Assembly (NCBI GenBank): GCA_017449675.1 | Contig: JAFTFG010000006.1 | Span: forward strand, 62,001-126,000 | Length of the DNA stretch: 64,000 nt | Origin: Prevotella sp. | GTDB taxonomy: Bacteria > Bacteroidota > Bacteroidia > Bacteroidales > Bacteroidaceae | Direction: 5' to 3' | In this document: positions 34,656 to 42,939 of the stretch, in pieces | Layout: each line of letters begins with the position of its first letter | Numbering within the stretch: position 1 is the stretch's first letter | Translations under genes and position numbers: made by a program | The notes under the pieces: model-generated | What the model saw: only the letters and a program-made list of their open reading frames with translations | What the model was told of the DNA's origin: nothing | Database searches by the model: none

Positions 34656-35432
34656 ATGAGTACAGTTATTTATCCATCCCCTATATTCGGTCCAGTGCAT
34701 AGTCGCAGACTGGGCATCTCATTAGGTATCAACCTCTTACCTGCCGACGGCAAGGTATGCTCGTTCGACTGCATCTATTGTGAGTGCGGCTTTAACGAGG
34801 ACCACCGTCCTTCCCTCCCCCTGCCTACCCGACAGGAAGTGGCACAAGCCCTGGAGAAGAAACTACAGGAGATGAAGGACGAGGGGCAACTGCCCGATGT
34901 GCTGACCTTTGCTGGTAATGGAGAGCCCACCTGTCACCCCCACTTCGCGGAGATTATCGACGACACCATCAGCCTGCGTGACCAATACTGTCCGAAGGCA
35001 AAGGTGTGCGTGCTGAGCAACTCCACCATGATACATCGCAAGCAAGTACATGATGCGTTGATGAAGGTAGATGACAATATCCTGAAACTCGACACCGTTG
35101 ACCCCTCCTATATCAAGAAGGTCGACCACCCCAACGGCACTTATGATGTCAACCAGATCATCGAGCGTATGAAAGCGTTCTATGGACATATCATCATCCA
35201 GACAATGTTCATGCGTGGCAACTGCAATGGGGAGAGTGTCGACAATACCAGTGAGGAGTATGTGGCACCTTGGCTGGAAGTGGTGAGGCAGATCAAGCCC
35301 CAACAGGTGATGGTCTATACCATCGACCGTGAGACACCAGCCCAAGGACTGGAAAAAGCAAGTCGCGAACAACTGGATGTTATTCGCGACCGTGTGATAG
35401 CAGCAGGGATTCCCTGCTCCGCCAGTTACTAA
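34656..35432 (+). CDS. Radical SAM protein of unknown substrate
   Basis: 258 residues. CSFDCIYCEC at about residues 35-44 is the CxxxCxxC motif; TFAGNGEPTCHP corresponds to the GGEP region; LSNSTMIH follows. There is no C-terminal SPASM domain. It resembles COG0731-like radical SAM proteins of anaerobes, some of which act on tRNA or as activating enzymes, but no partner glycyl radical enzyme is nearby. Single gene, convergent with lpxA. Confidence 0.85.
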   Translation: MSTVIYPSPIFGPVHSRRLGISLGINLLPADGKVCSFDCIYCECGFNEDHRPSLPLPTRQEVAQALEKKLQEMKDEGQLPDVLTFAGNGEPTCHPHFAEIIDDTISLRDQYCPKAKVCVLSNSTMIHRKQVHDALMKVDDNILKLDTVDPSYIKKVDHPNGTYDVNQIIERMKAFYGHIIIQTMFMRGNCNGESVDNTSEEYVAPWLEVVRQIKPQQVMVYTIDRETPAQGLEKASREQLDVIRDRVIAAGIPCSASY

Positions 35433-35440
35433 TCTAATCC

Positions 35441-36220
35441 TTATATCTTCGTGATAATACCTATCTGCGAGGCACGGATAAACTCGATGATGTGACGGAT
35501 GAAAGGACCGTCAGGCACCTGCTCCTCTATCTGGTTGACAGCGTCGAACGTAGAGGTCTTACCATGGAACAGCAGACGATAGGCATTGGCAATATGCTTC
35601 AAGGTCTTCTCGTCAACACCATGCTGACGAGCCACCTGCATATTCACACCACCATATTCCACATGCTTGGTACAGATGATGAAAGGCGGCACGTCCTTGG
35701 AGAACGTCGTGCCAGCCTGTATCATAGAGCCACGTCCCACACGGGTCTTGGCATTCTCAATCACACTGGATGAATAGATCACACCATCCTCTATCTCACA
35801 ATCACCGGCTATCTTCGTACCATAGCCGAAGACGCAACGGTTGCCCACCTTCGTGTCATGTGAGATATGGGCACCCTCCATCAGTACGTTGTCATTACCG
35901 ATAACGGTCTGACCGCCCTTATGGGTGGCACGGTTGATGACGACATTCTCTCGGAAGATATTGTTGTCACCCACGATACATTCCGTCTTCTCCCCACGGA
36001 ACTCAAAGTCCTGTGGCAGCGCACCTATCACGGTACCCTGGTGCACCTTATTGTTCTTACCCATGCGGGTACCATTACAGATACTGACGAAGGGGAAGAT
36101 GATACATCCGTCACCTATCTCCACATCACCCTCGATATAGACGAAGGGGAATATCTTACAGTTATCGCCGATTTTCGCTCTGGGATCGACCTCGGCCTTG
36201 GGACTTATTTCACTTGCCAT
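35441..36220 (-). CDS. lpxA: Acyl-ACP:UDP-N-acetylglucosamine O-acyltransferase
   Basis: 259 residues. Left-handed beta-helix hexapeptide repeats (IGDGCIIFPF and similar) and the catalytic region NVVINRATHKGG with HISHDTKVGN match LpxA, the first step of lipid A synthesis. The start at 36220 (MASEISPKAE) is preferred over a GTG at 36241. It starts 18 bases after the efflux operon's last gene. LpxA normally sits with lpxD, lpxC or fabZ; here it does not. Confidence 0.95.
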   Translation of the reverse strand: MASEISPKAEVDPRAKIGDNCKIFPFVYIEGDVEIGDGCIIFPFVSICNGTRMGKNNKVHQGTVIGALPQDFEFRGEKTECIVGDNNIFRENVVINRATHKGGQTVIGNDNVLMEGAHISHDTKVGNRCVFGYGTKIAGDCEIEDGVIYSSSVIENAKTRVGRGSMIQAGTTFSKDVPPFIICTKHVEYGGVNMQVARQHGVDEKTLKHIANAYRLLFHGKTSTFDAVNQIEEQVPDGPFIRHIIEFIRASQIGIITKI

Positions 36221-36237
36221 AATATTATATTTTGATT

Positions 36238-37629
36238 TCACTTCCCACCTCCGCCAAGTGCGGTATAGAGACTAACAACATTCTGCATCTTATAGAAATC
36301 ATCGGTAACCTTAGTGAGACGGGCATTCAGCAACTGTGTCTCTGCTGTGAGTACCTCCAGATAGGAAGAGCCGCTACTCTTATAGAGTGCTTTCGTATCC
36401 TCCACATTCTTCGTCAGCACCTCAATACGCTGGGCTTCCAACTTACTATTAGCATCATAACTGTTATAGTTGACGAGGGCATTGCTGACCTCATTACCTG
36501 CAGAGAGAATCGCGTTCTGCCAGTTATTGAAAGCCTGTTCATACTGCAACTTCGATACTTTCAGGTTGGCTATCAAGGCCCCCCGTGCGAAGATCGGCTG
36601 TGTCAAACTACCAAAGAGTGAGAGCAACCACTTACCCGGATTAAACGTACCGTTACTATTCGTAAAGGCACCCTGAACACCGATGGTGATGTTCGGATAG
36701 AACTGTGAGCGAGCCGTCTGTACGTCATGGAAGCATGCAGCCAGATTCATCTCAGCATTATGCACATCTGGACGGTTCTTAAGGAGAGCGACACCCACCC
36801 CTACGGCAAACTCAGAGGGCAGCGACTGCTCCTCCAGTGTGGAACGTGGAATCTGCTGACCAGCCTGTCCTATCAGTAATGACAGGGCATTCTCCGTAGC
36901 ACGGATCTGACGTTTGAAGTCATTCATCTGTGTCTGCGTCGACAAATAGGCAGCCTCCGCACTCTGTACACTGGTAGAACGCATGCGTCCCAGTTGATAC
37001 TGCAACTGCATCATCTCCCAGGTCTCCTTAGACATCTGACTCATCGCCGTCACAATCTCCAACTGACGGTCTAGCATCAATAAGGTGTAATAACTGTTGG
37101 CTATACCGCTGATGACCTGGGCACGTACTGCCATCTGATAGTCCTTATATCCCAGTAACTTCATCTGTGTAGAGCGTTTCTGGGAGAGGATATTACCAAA
37201 TAGGTCTATAGTCCAACTGGCCGAGATCGGCAGTGTGTAGGCCTTCGTCGTCACCGACGGGTCTGTATAGATTGTCGAGATACTTCCCATACCACTGGAC
37301 GTACCAAACTGAATAGCGGGAAGGAAGGCCAGTTTGGCGGCCTTCAGCATCGCCTCATACATCTGGACGGTCAGTGCGGCATTCTGCAAGTTGGCATTCT
37401 TCGCCAGACCCTGTTCGATGAGTTTCACCAACTGAGGGTCTGTAAACACACTACGCCAGGGCAGGTTGCCAAACGAGGCGGTGTCTTGGACAGCCAGTGT
37501 GTCAACATCGCTGACAGCATCACGAATCAGTCCTTTCGTATCCACATTATCAGGACGCTCGTATTTATTATATAAGCCGCAACTGCTCATCAGCAGCGAG
37601 ACGGCTGCGCATATCATTAGTTTCTTCAT
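36238..37629 (-). CDS. TolC/NodT-family outer-membrane efflux lipoprotein
   Basis: 463 residues with a lipoprotein signal (LLMSSC) and two outer-membrane efflux repeats; helical stretches are rich in Gln, Leu and Ala. It forms the outer-membrane duct of the RND pump encoded just upstream (4-base gap). Confidence 0.93.
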   Translation of the reverse strand: MKKLMICAAVSLLMSSCGLYNKYERPDNVDTKGLIRDAVSDVDTLAVQDTASFGNLPWRSVFTDPQLVKLIEQGLAKNANLQNAALTVQMYEAMLKAAKLAFLPAIQFGTSSGMGSISTIYTDPSVTTKAYTLPISASWTIDLFGNILSQKRSTQMKLLGYKDYQMAVRAQVISGIANSYYTLLMLDRQLEIVTAMSQMSKETWEMMQLQYQLGRMRSTSVQSAEAAYLSTQTQMNDFKRQIRATENALSLLIGQAGQQIPRSTLEEQSLPSEFAVGVGVALLKNRPDVHNAEMNLAACFHDVQTARSQFYPNITIGVQGAFTNSNGTFNPGKWLLSLFGSLTQPIFARGALIANLKVSKLQYEQAFNNWQNAILSAGNEVSNALVNYNSYDANSKLEAQRIEVLTKNVEDTKALYKSSGSSYLEVLTAETQLLNARLTKVTDDFYKMQNVVSLYTALGGGGK

Positions 37630-37633
37630 AATC

Positions 37634-40600
37634 TTACTCCTCTAATTTATAGTCAACAGGACGATGGGCATACTGTGCAATCTCAGTGGCAACGTCAGGA
37701 TTCTCATCCTCACCCTCGAACTTCATCGGACTGATCTTCTCCTGTAAGGACTGGAAGATCACAAACAAGGCGGGAACCACCAATACCTGACACAGTGTAC
37801 CGATCAACATACCACCGACGGCAGCGGCACCCAGTGTCTGGTTACCATTCTTACCTACACCCGATGCGAACATCATAGGCAACAGACCGATTACCATAGC
37901 CAGGGAGGTCATCAAGATAGGACGCAGACGGGCTGCGGCACCCAATACTGCCGACCAAGAGATGGCCATACCCGTCTGGCGACGCTCCAAGGCGAACTGC
38001 ACAATCAGAATGGCATTCTTCGCCAACAGACCAATCAACATGATCAAGGATATCTGCATGTAGATATCGTTGGAGTGTCCGAACATCATCGTGAACAGGA
38101 AGCAGCCAGCAAGTCCGAACGGTACGGAGAGTACCACGGCAAGCGGCAGGATGTACGACTCATACTGTGCCGACAGGATGAGATAGATGAAGATGAAGCA
38201 CAGCACGAAGATCAGTGCCGTGGTATTCGATGCCTTTGCCTCCTCACGGGTCAGACCGGAATACTCATAGGTATAACCCTGAGGCAGCATATCGGCAGCC
38301 ACTTCCTGAGCAGCCTTGATAGCCTCACCTGTAGAATAACCGTCTGCCACCGTTGCCGTCACATTGATAGATGTAAACAGGTTGAAACGGTTGATGTTCG
38401 ACGGACCATAAACACGCTCCATCCGACAGAACTCCTGAACAGGTGACATACCAGCCGGAGTACGTACATAAATACTATTCAGCGACTCTGGAGTCATGCG
38501 GGTCTCTGGAGAGCCTTGTATCATGACACGGTATAGTTTTCCGTAAGCATTAAAGTTAGAGGCATAAAGTCCACCATAGTAACCTTGCAAGGTAGTAAGC
38601 ACCGTAGAAGGTGAGATACCAGACTGTTTACACTTTGCCACATCCACATACAACATGTACTGCGGATAGTTCGGGTTGTAGGAAGTCTGTGCCGTCTGAA
38701 ACTCTGGACGCTTGTTCAACTCGGCGAGGTAATCCTTGACAACACCAAAGAACTTGTCGAGAGAGCCACCCGTACGGTCTTGCATCACGATAGACACACC
38801 CGAGTTAGCCGAAAAGCCTGGAATCATTGGAGGAGCGAAGGCAAGAATCTGCGCATCCTTGATATGGGCGGTCTTCAAATAGATTTGTGCCAGCACACCC
38901 GTCGACTCGTATGGGTTCAAGAAGAAACGATAGATACCGTCGCCCTGCCACAATCCACTGAGTTTCCAGAAGAATCCCTTCTGTCGCTCTGAGAACGGTT
39001 TCAGTTTGATGATGAAGGTAGCCTGATCGGAACCAGAACCTGCAATAAAGTTGTAGCCCTGAATCTGTTCACGGCTTTGAATAGCAGGGTCGGCACCTAG
39101 AATACTATCCACCTGACTGATGACATGCTTAGTACGTTCCACTGAGGTGGCTGGCGGCATGGAAATAGTACAGAAGATGGTACCTGTATCCTCATCAGGA
39201 ACCAGACCTGTCTTAGTAGTAGCCATCGTAGCCACCAATGCCCCAATACCTATCAAGACAGCCACAACGACGGCAACTGGCTTACGTACCAATTTTTCCA
39301 CCGCATTCTTATACTTTTCTGTCGTCGCATTGAAAGCCGTATTGAACGAGGTGTGGAAGCGATCTATCATCGACATCTTCTCATGTCCCTTCTTGTCATG
39401 GGGCTTCAGGAAAATGGCACACAAGGCAGGAGACAGTGTCAAGGCGTTCAATGCAGAAATGAAGATGCTGACAGCCATCGTCACACCGAACTCACGATAG
39501 AACGTACCACTCGTACCTCCGATGAAGGACACAGGGATAAACACAGATGCCATCACCAGCGTAATGGAGATAATAGCACCAGAAATCTCGTTCATGGCAT
39601 CGATACTTGCCGTTAATGCCGACTTATAGCCTTGATCCAACTTCGCGTGTACCGCCTCTACGACCACAATGGCATCATCCACCACAATAGCGATGGCAAG
39701 CAACAAGGCGGACAAGGTCAGCAAGTTGATGGAGAAGCCGAACACTGACAGGAAGAAGAATGTACCAATCAGAGACACTGGCACGGCAATCAACGGGATC
39801 AGTGTCGAACGCCAGTCCTGCAGGAAGATATAAATTACGATGAACACGAGGATCAGCGTGAACACCAAGGTGAACACCACCTCCTCGATAGACGCATAGA
39901 GGAACTCCGTGACATCGTAGTTAATCTTGTATTTCATACCCGGTGGGAACAGTTTTGCCTGCTCTTCCAGTTCTTTCTTCACGTTCTTGGCAATCTCATT
40001 GGCGTTAGAACCTGCAATCTGTTGCACCATACCCATCACCGATGGGATGTTGTTATTCTTCATTGACACAGAATACTGCTGACCGCCCAACTCAATTCTT
40101 GCCACGTCCTTCAGTTTCAATGTCTGACCATTGGCATCACTACTGATGATGATATTACCAAACTCCTCTGCAGTCTTCAGACGACCTGTATAGCGCATGG
40201 CATACTCATACTGCACGTCCGACTGCTCTCCAAAGGTACCAGGAGCAGCCTCAATGTTCTGCTCAGCCAACACACCACTAATATCCGATGGCATCAAGTT
40301 GTACTGCTTCATGACATCAGGCTTCAGCCAGATACGCATGGAGTAAGTCTTCAGACCAGGACTCTGTACGTCGCCCACGCCTTGAATACGCTTGATTGCC
40401 GGAATGATATTGATATTATTGTAGTTCGTCAGGAACTCATCGTCATAGCGACCATCAGAGGTCAAAGTAAACATCAGCACCTGTGAGGTCTGACGCTTCG
40501 TCACGGTCACACCGATACGTGTTACCTCAGCAGGTAACAGTGCCTGTGCCTGAGAAACTCGGTTCTGCACATTGACGGCACACATATCAGGATTCATACC

Positions 40601-40888
40601 CTGACGGAACAATACGGAAAGTTGGGCAGAACCAGCACCAGATGTAGAAGAGATATAGTCCATACCCTCCACACCGTTGATGCTCTCCTCCAGTGGTGTG
40701 ACGACGGAGTTCTTCACCGTCTCAGCGTCAGCACCAGGGTAACTTGTCCACACCGCAACGGTTGGCGGTGCGATATCGGGATACTGCTCAATAGGCAGTG
40801 ACACCAGTCCGATAAAACCCAGCAGGACAATGAGGATTGAAATCACCGTCGACAGCACTGGGCGTTTGATAAATGTTGTAAAAGTCAT
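37634..40888 (-). CDS. RND multidrug efflux pump inner-membrane transporter (HAE1 family)
   Basis: 1084 residues. The start FIKRPVLSTVISI is typical, with twelve predicted helices in two halves, two large periplasmic loops, and proton-relay acidic residues in AIVVDDAIVVVEAV. Conserved ALTLSPALCAIFLKP and GLLAKNAILIVQFA also appear. Substrates cannot be predicted. It lies between the membrane fusion gene and the outer-membrane factor. Confidence 0.96.
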   Translation of the reverse strand: MTFTTFIKRPVLSTVISILIVLLGFIGLVSLPIEQYPDIAPPTVAVWTSYPGADAETVKNSVVTPLEESINGVEGMDYISSTSGAGSAQLSVLFRQGMNPDMCAVNVQNRVSQAQALLPAEVTRIGVTVTKRQTSQVLMFTLTSDGRYDDEFLTNYNNINIIPAIKRIQGVGDVQSPGLKTYSMRIWLKPDVMKQYNLMPSDISGVLAEQNIEAAPGTFGEQSDVQYEYAMRYTGRLKTAEEFGNIIISSDANGQTLKLKDVARIELGGQQYSVSMKNNNIPSVMGMVQQIAGSNANEIAKNVKKELEEQAKLFPPGMKYKINYDVTEFLYASIEEVVFTLVFTLILVFIVIYIFLQDWRSTLIPLIAVPVSLIGTFFFLSVFGFSINLLTLSALLLAIAIVVDDAIVVVEAVHAKLDQGYKSALTASIDAMNEISGAIISITLVMASVFIPVSFIGGTSGTFYREFGVTMAVSIFISALNALTLSPALCAIFLKPHDKKGHEKMSMIDRFHTSFNTAFNATTEKYKNAVEKLVRKPVAVVVAVLIGIGALVATMATTKTGLVPDEDTGTIFCTISMPPATSVERTKHVISQVDSILGADPAIQSREQIQGYNFIAGSGSDQATFIIKLKPFSERQKGFFWKLSGLWQGDGIYRFFLNPYESTGVLAQIYLKTAHIKDAQILAFAPPMIPGFSANSGVSIVMQDRTGGSLDKFFGVVKDYLAELNKRPEFQTAQTSYNPNYPQYMLYVDVAKCKQSGISPSTVLTTLQGYYGGLYASNFNAYGKLYRVMIQGSPETRMTPESLNSIYVRTPAGMSPVQEFCRMERVYGPSNINRFNLFTSINVTATVADGYSTGEAIKAAQEVAADMLPQGYTYEYSGLTREEAKASNTTALIFVLCFIFIYLILSAQYESYILPLAVVLSVPFGLAGCFLFTMMFGHSNDIYMQISLIMLIGLLAKNAILIVQFALERRQTGMAISWSAVLGAAARLRPILMTSLAMVIGLLPMMFASGVGKNGNQTLGAAAVGGMLIGTLCQVLVVPALFVIFQSLQEKISPMKFEGEDENPDVATEIAQYAHRPVDYKLEE

Positions 40889-40929
40889 TGTTTTTAAATA
40901 CTTAACTTCTTTAACTTCTTAACTTCCAT

Positions 40930-42096
40930 TCACTTCTTCATCGCTCCTACGATGTCACCGGCAGTCATCGCCTTTGCCTGCTCATCAATCTTCTGCTGGT
41001 AGCGTTCTGGAGTGATGGGGACAATCTCCATACCATCATTGAGTTTGGTAATACCATTGGTCACGTATTTGTCACCTGCCTTCAAGCCATCCGTCACGAT
41101 GAAATTATTGCCATCGTCCTGCGGGTCTACCTCAATCTCCGTATACTTTACCTTGTTATCCTTGCCTACGATATAAACAAATTTTTTGTTCTGCACCTCA
41201 GAGACACAAGCCTGTGGGATGATGATAGCGGAAGAGGCTACACGGGGAATGATAATTGTACCAGCGCCACCACTCTTCAACAGTTTCTCGGGATTGGTGA
41301 ACACAGCAATCACCTGTACCGTACCTGTAGCCTGATCGATGACTCCACTCATCTTCGTCACCTTACCCTCATGGGCATAGATGCTACCGTCAGCGAGTTT
41401 CAGTTTTACTGGAGGCAGGGTATTCAGTCCCTCACCATCACGTGACATGCTCATCGCGTCTTTCTCCGTCACTGAGAAATACACCTCCATCGAGGAGATA
41501 TTTGAGACCGTCGTCAGCACATTAGAACCACTGACCAGCGCACCCTTCTTGAAAGGCAGGGTACCTACCACACCAGCGGCAGGACTCTTCACATAGCAGA
41601 AACTCAGTGCCTCACGAGCAGAGGCAAGAGCAGCCTGTGCCTGTGCCAGTTGCGCCTTGGCACTCTCATAGGAGTTCTGAGAGGTCTGCAACTCATAGTC
41701 ACCGATCACCTTGTTCGCATGCAACTGTTTGGAGTTCTCATACGTCAACTGGGCGGTATTCACCTGCTGCTGTGCGGTATTGACAGCAGCCTGAGCCTGA
41801 CGCACCTGAGCCTGGTAAGTCTCGTTATCCAATACAAACAACAGTTGTCCTGCACCAACAGCCTGTCCCTCTTTCACATTAATCTGTGTGATGAAACCTG
41901 TTGCCTTCGGACGAATCTCCACATCCTGAACACCTTTAATCGTAGCCGGATAAGTGGTCTGCATGTCAGCACTCGACGTTCCCACCGTCACGACAGGAAA
42001 CTCGTTATCGCCAAAATTAGGGCGACCACCTCCACCGCCACATGACACCAATGTTGCAGCAATGGCTGCAAGCATCATTAACTTCTTCATTTTCAT
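40930..42096 (-). CDS. RND efflux periplasmic adaptor (membrane fusion protein)
   Basis: 388 residues with a lipoprotein signal (LVSC) followed by a Gly-rich linker. Domain order is beta-barrel/lipoyl (GFITQINVKEGQAVGAGQLL), alpha-hairpin rich in Gln/Ala (about 95-165), lipoyl return and barrel. It couples the RND pump to TolC. First gene of the efflux operon, with a palindrome in its promoter. The 41-base gap to the transporter gene contains TTAACTTC repeats. Confidence 0.95.
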   Translation of the reverse strand: MKMKKLMMLAAIAATLVSCGGGGGRPNFGDNEFPVVTVGTSSADMQTTYPATIKGVQDVEIRPKATGFITQINVKEGQAVGAGQLLFVLDNETYQAQVRQAQAAVNTAQQQVNTAQLTYENSKQLHANKVIGDYELQTSQNSYESAKAQLAQAQAALASAREALSFCYVKSPAAGVVGTLPFKKGALVSGSNVLTTVSNISSMEVYFSVTEKDAMSMSRDGEGLNTLPPVKLKLADGSIYAHEGKVTKMSGVIDQATGTVQVIAVFTNPEKLLKSGGAGTIIIPRVASSAIIIPQACVSEVQNKKFVYIVGKDNKVKYTEIEVDPQDDGNNFIVTDGLKAGDKYVTNGITKLNDGMEIVPITPERYQQKIDEQAKAMTAGDIVGAMKK

Positions 42097-42176
42097 ACCT
42101 ATTTAAATATTATGTTTATTCGAATAAAATCATTTTCTCTATAAAACCCGAAAAAGCACTCTCGGTTTTCGGTGTG

Positions 42177-42214
42177 CAAAGTTACGAAAAATCCTGCGTA
42201 CCTATATAATAGGT
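42177..42214 (-). promoter_or_regulatory. Efflux operon promoter with palindromic operator
   Basis: TAACTTTG on the minus strand (42184-42177) is the -7 element. The perfect palindrome ACCTAT-ATA-ATAGGT (42200-42214) covers the place of the -33 box, where no TTG is present. A repressor or activator would act there. No regulator gene is adjacent. Confidence 0.6.
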
Positions 42215-42261
42215 ATAGGATATTTAACAATCTTTATGCTTACTTCTCTTAAAAGTAATTA

Positions 42262-42324
42262 TGCCATATTGTCATCCAATTATGCCAATTTGTCATCAAT
42301 ACATCTATTGGCACATAAGTTGTG
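42262..42324 (+). promoter_or_regulatory. Repeats and possible promoter upstream of the small heat shock gene
   Basis: TGCCA-N3-TGTCA occurs at 42262-42274 and 42283-42295, exactly 21 bp apart. At 42309-42324, TGGCAC-N5-TTGTG has the -24 half and spacing of a sigma-54 promoter with one mismatch in the -12 half. No TAnnTTTG box was seen in the 318-base gap 42097-42414 reading toward the gene. Confidence 0.4.
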
Positions 42325-42414
42325 TTTATATGGGTAAAGACCGAAACACCAAGCAGAGGTCGAAAAGAACAAAACATTTACAAACCATTTAAAATAGAAT
42401 TAGGAGGTATGATT

Positions 42415-42840
42415 ATGTTACCAGTTATGTTTAAGAACAGTTGGTTTCCAACAGTATTCGACGAGTTTATGAACAACGATATGATGGCTTCAACCAGAAA
42501 TACCGCTCCGGCAGTAAACGTCAAGGAAGACGAGAACGCCTACACCATGGAGGTCGCCGCCCCTGGCATCAAGAAAGAGTATTGCAGGGTACACCTGAAC
42601 GAGGACGGTAATCTGAGTATTGCCATCGAGAACAAGATGGAACACAAGGAAGAGGACAAGAAGCAGCACTACCTGCGCCGTGAGTTCAGTTATACGAACT
42701 ACCAGCAGAACTACTCACTGCCGGAGGATGTCGACAAGGAGCATATCTCGGCCAAGGTCGACAACGGTATCCTGACCGTCGTGCTGCCTAAGATGAAGAA
42801 GGAGGAGACGAAGGTGTCACGGATGATCGAGATTTCCTAA
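42415..42840 (+). CDS. Small heat shock protein, Hsp20/alpha-crystallin family
   Basis: 141 residues. The alpha-crystallin domain spans about residues 30-132 (PAVNVKEDENAYTMEVAAPG, ending in VDNGILTVVLPK). It is an ATP-independent holdase. An AGGAGG sequence at 42402-42407 lies 7 bases before the ATG at 42415, an unusually good ribosome binding site for this phylum, and decides against the ATG at 42409. Confidence 0.95.
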   Translation: MLPVMFKNSWFPTVFDEFMNNDMMASTRNTAPAVNVKEDENAYTMEVAAPGIKKEYCRVHLNEDGNLSIAIENKMEHKEEDKKQHYLRREFSYTNYQQNYSLPEDVDKEHISAKVDNGILTVVLPKMKKEETKVSRMIEIS

Positions 42841-42864
42841 ACCAGTATGACTCTTCGGAAAAAG

Positions 42865-42892
42865 GAGACGGGCATAAGCCTGTCTCTTTTTT
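42865..42892 (+). terminator. Terminator of the small heat shock gene
   Basis: GAGACGGGC-ATAA-GCCTGTCTC with one G-T pair, followed by six T residues. Confidence 0.85.
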
Positions 42893-42939
42893 GTAATACC
42901 GCAGGCATCCCTATCGTAAAGACATCAGCAGTTACTGAT

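Noticed and set aside
40895..40925. TTAACTTC repeats before the RND gene as a regulatory site
   Set aside because: Short, imperfect and inside a 41-base operon gap; similar low-complexity runs occur elsewhere (near 15022-15062), so no function is claimed.
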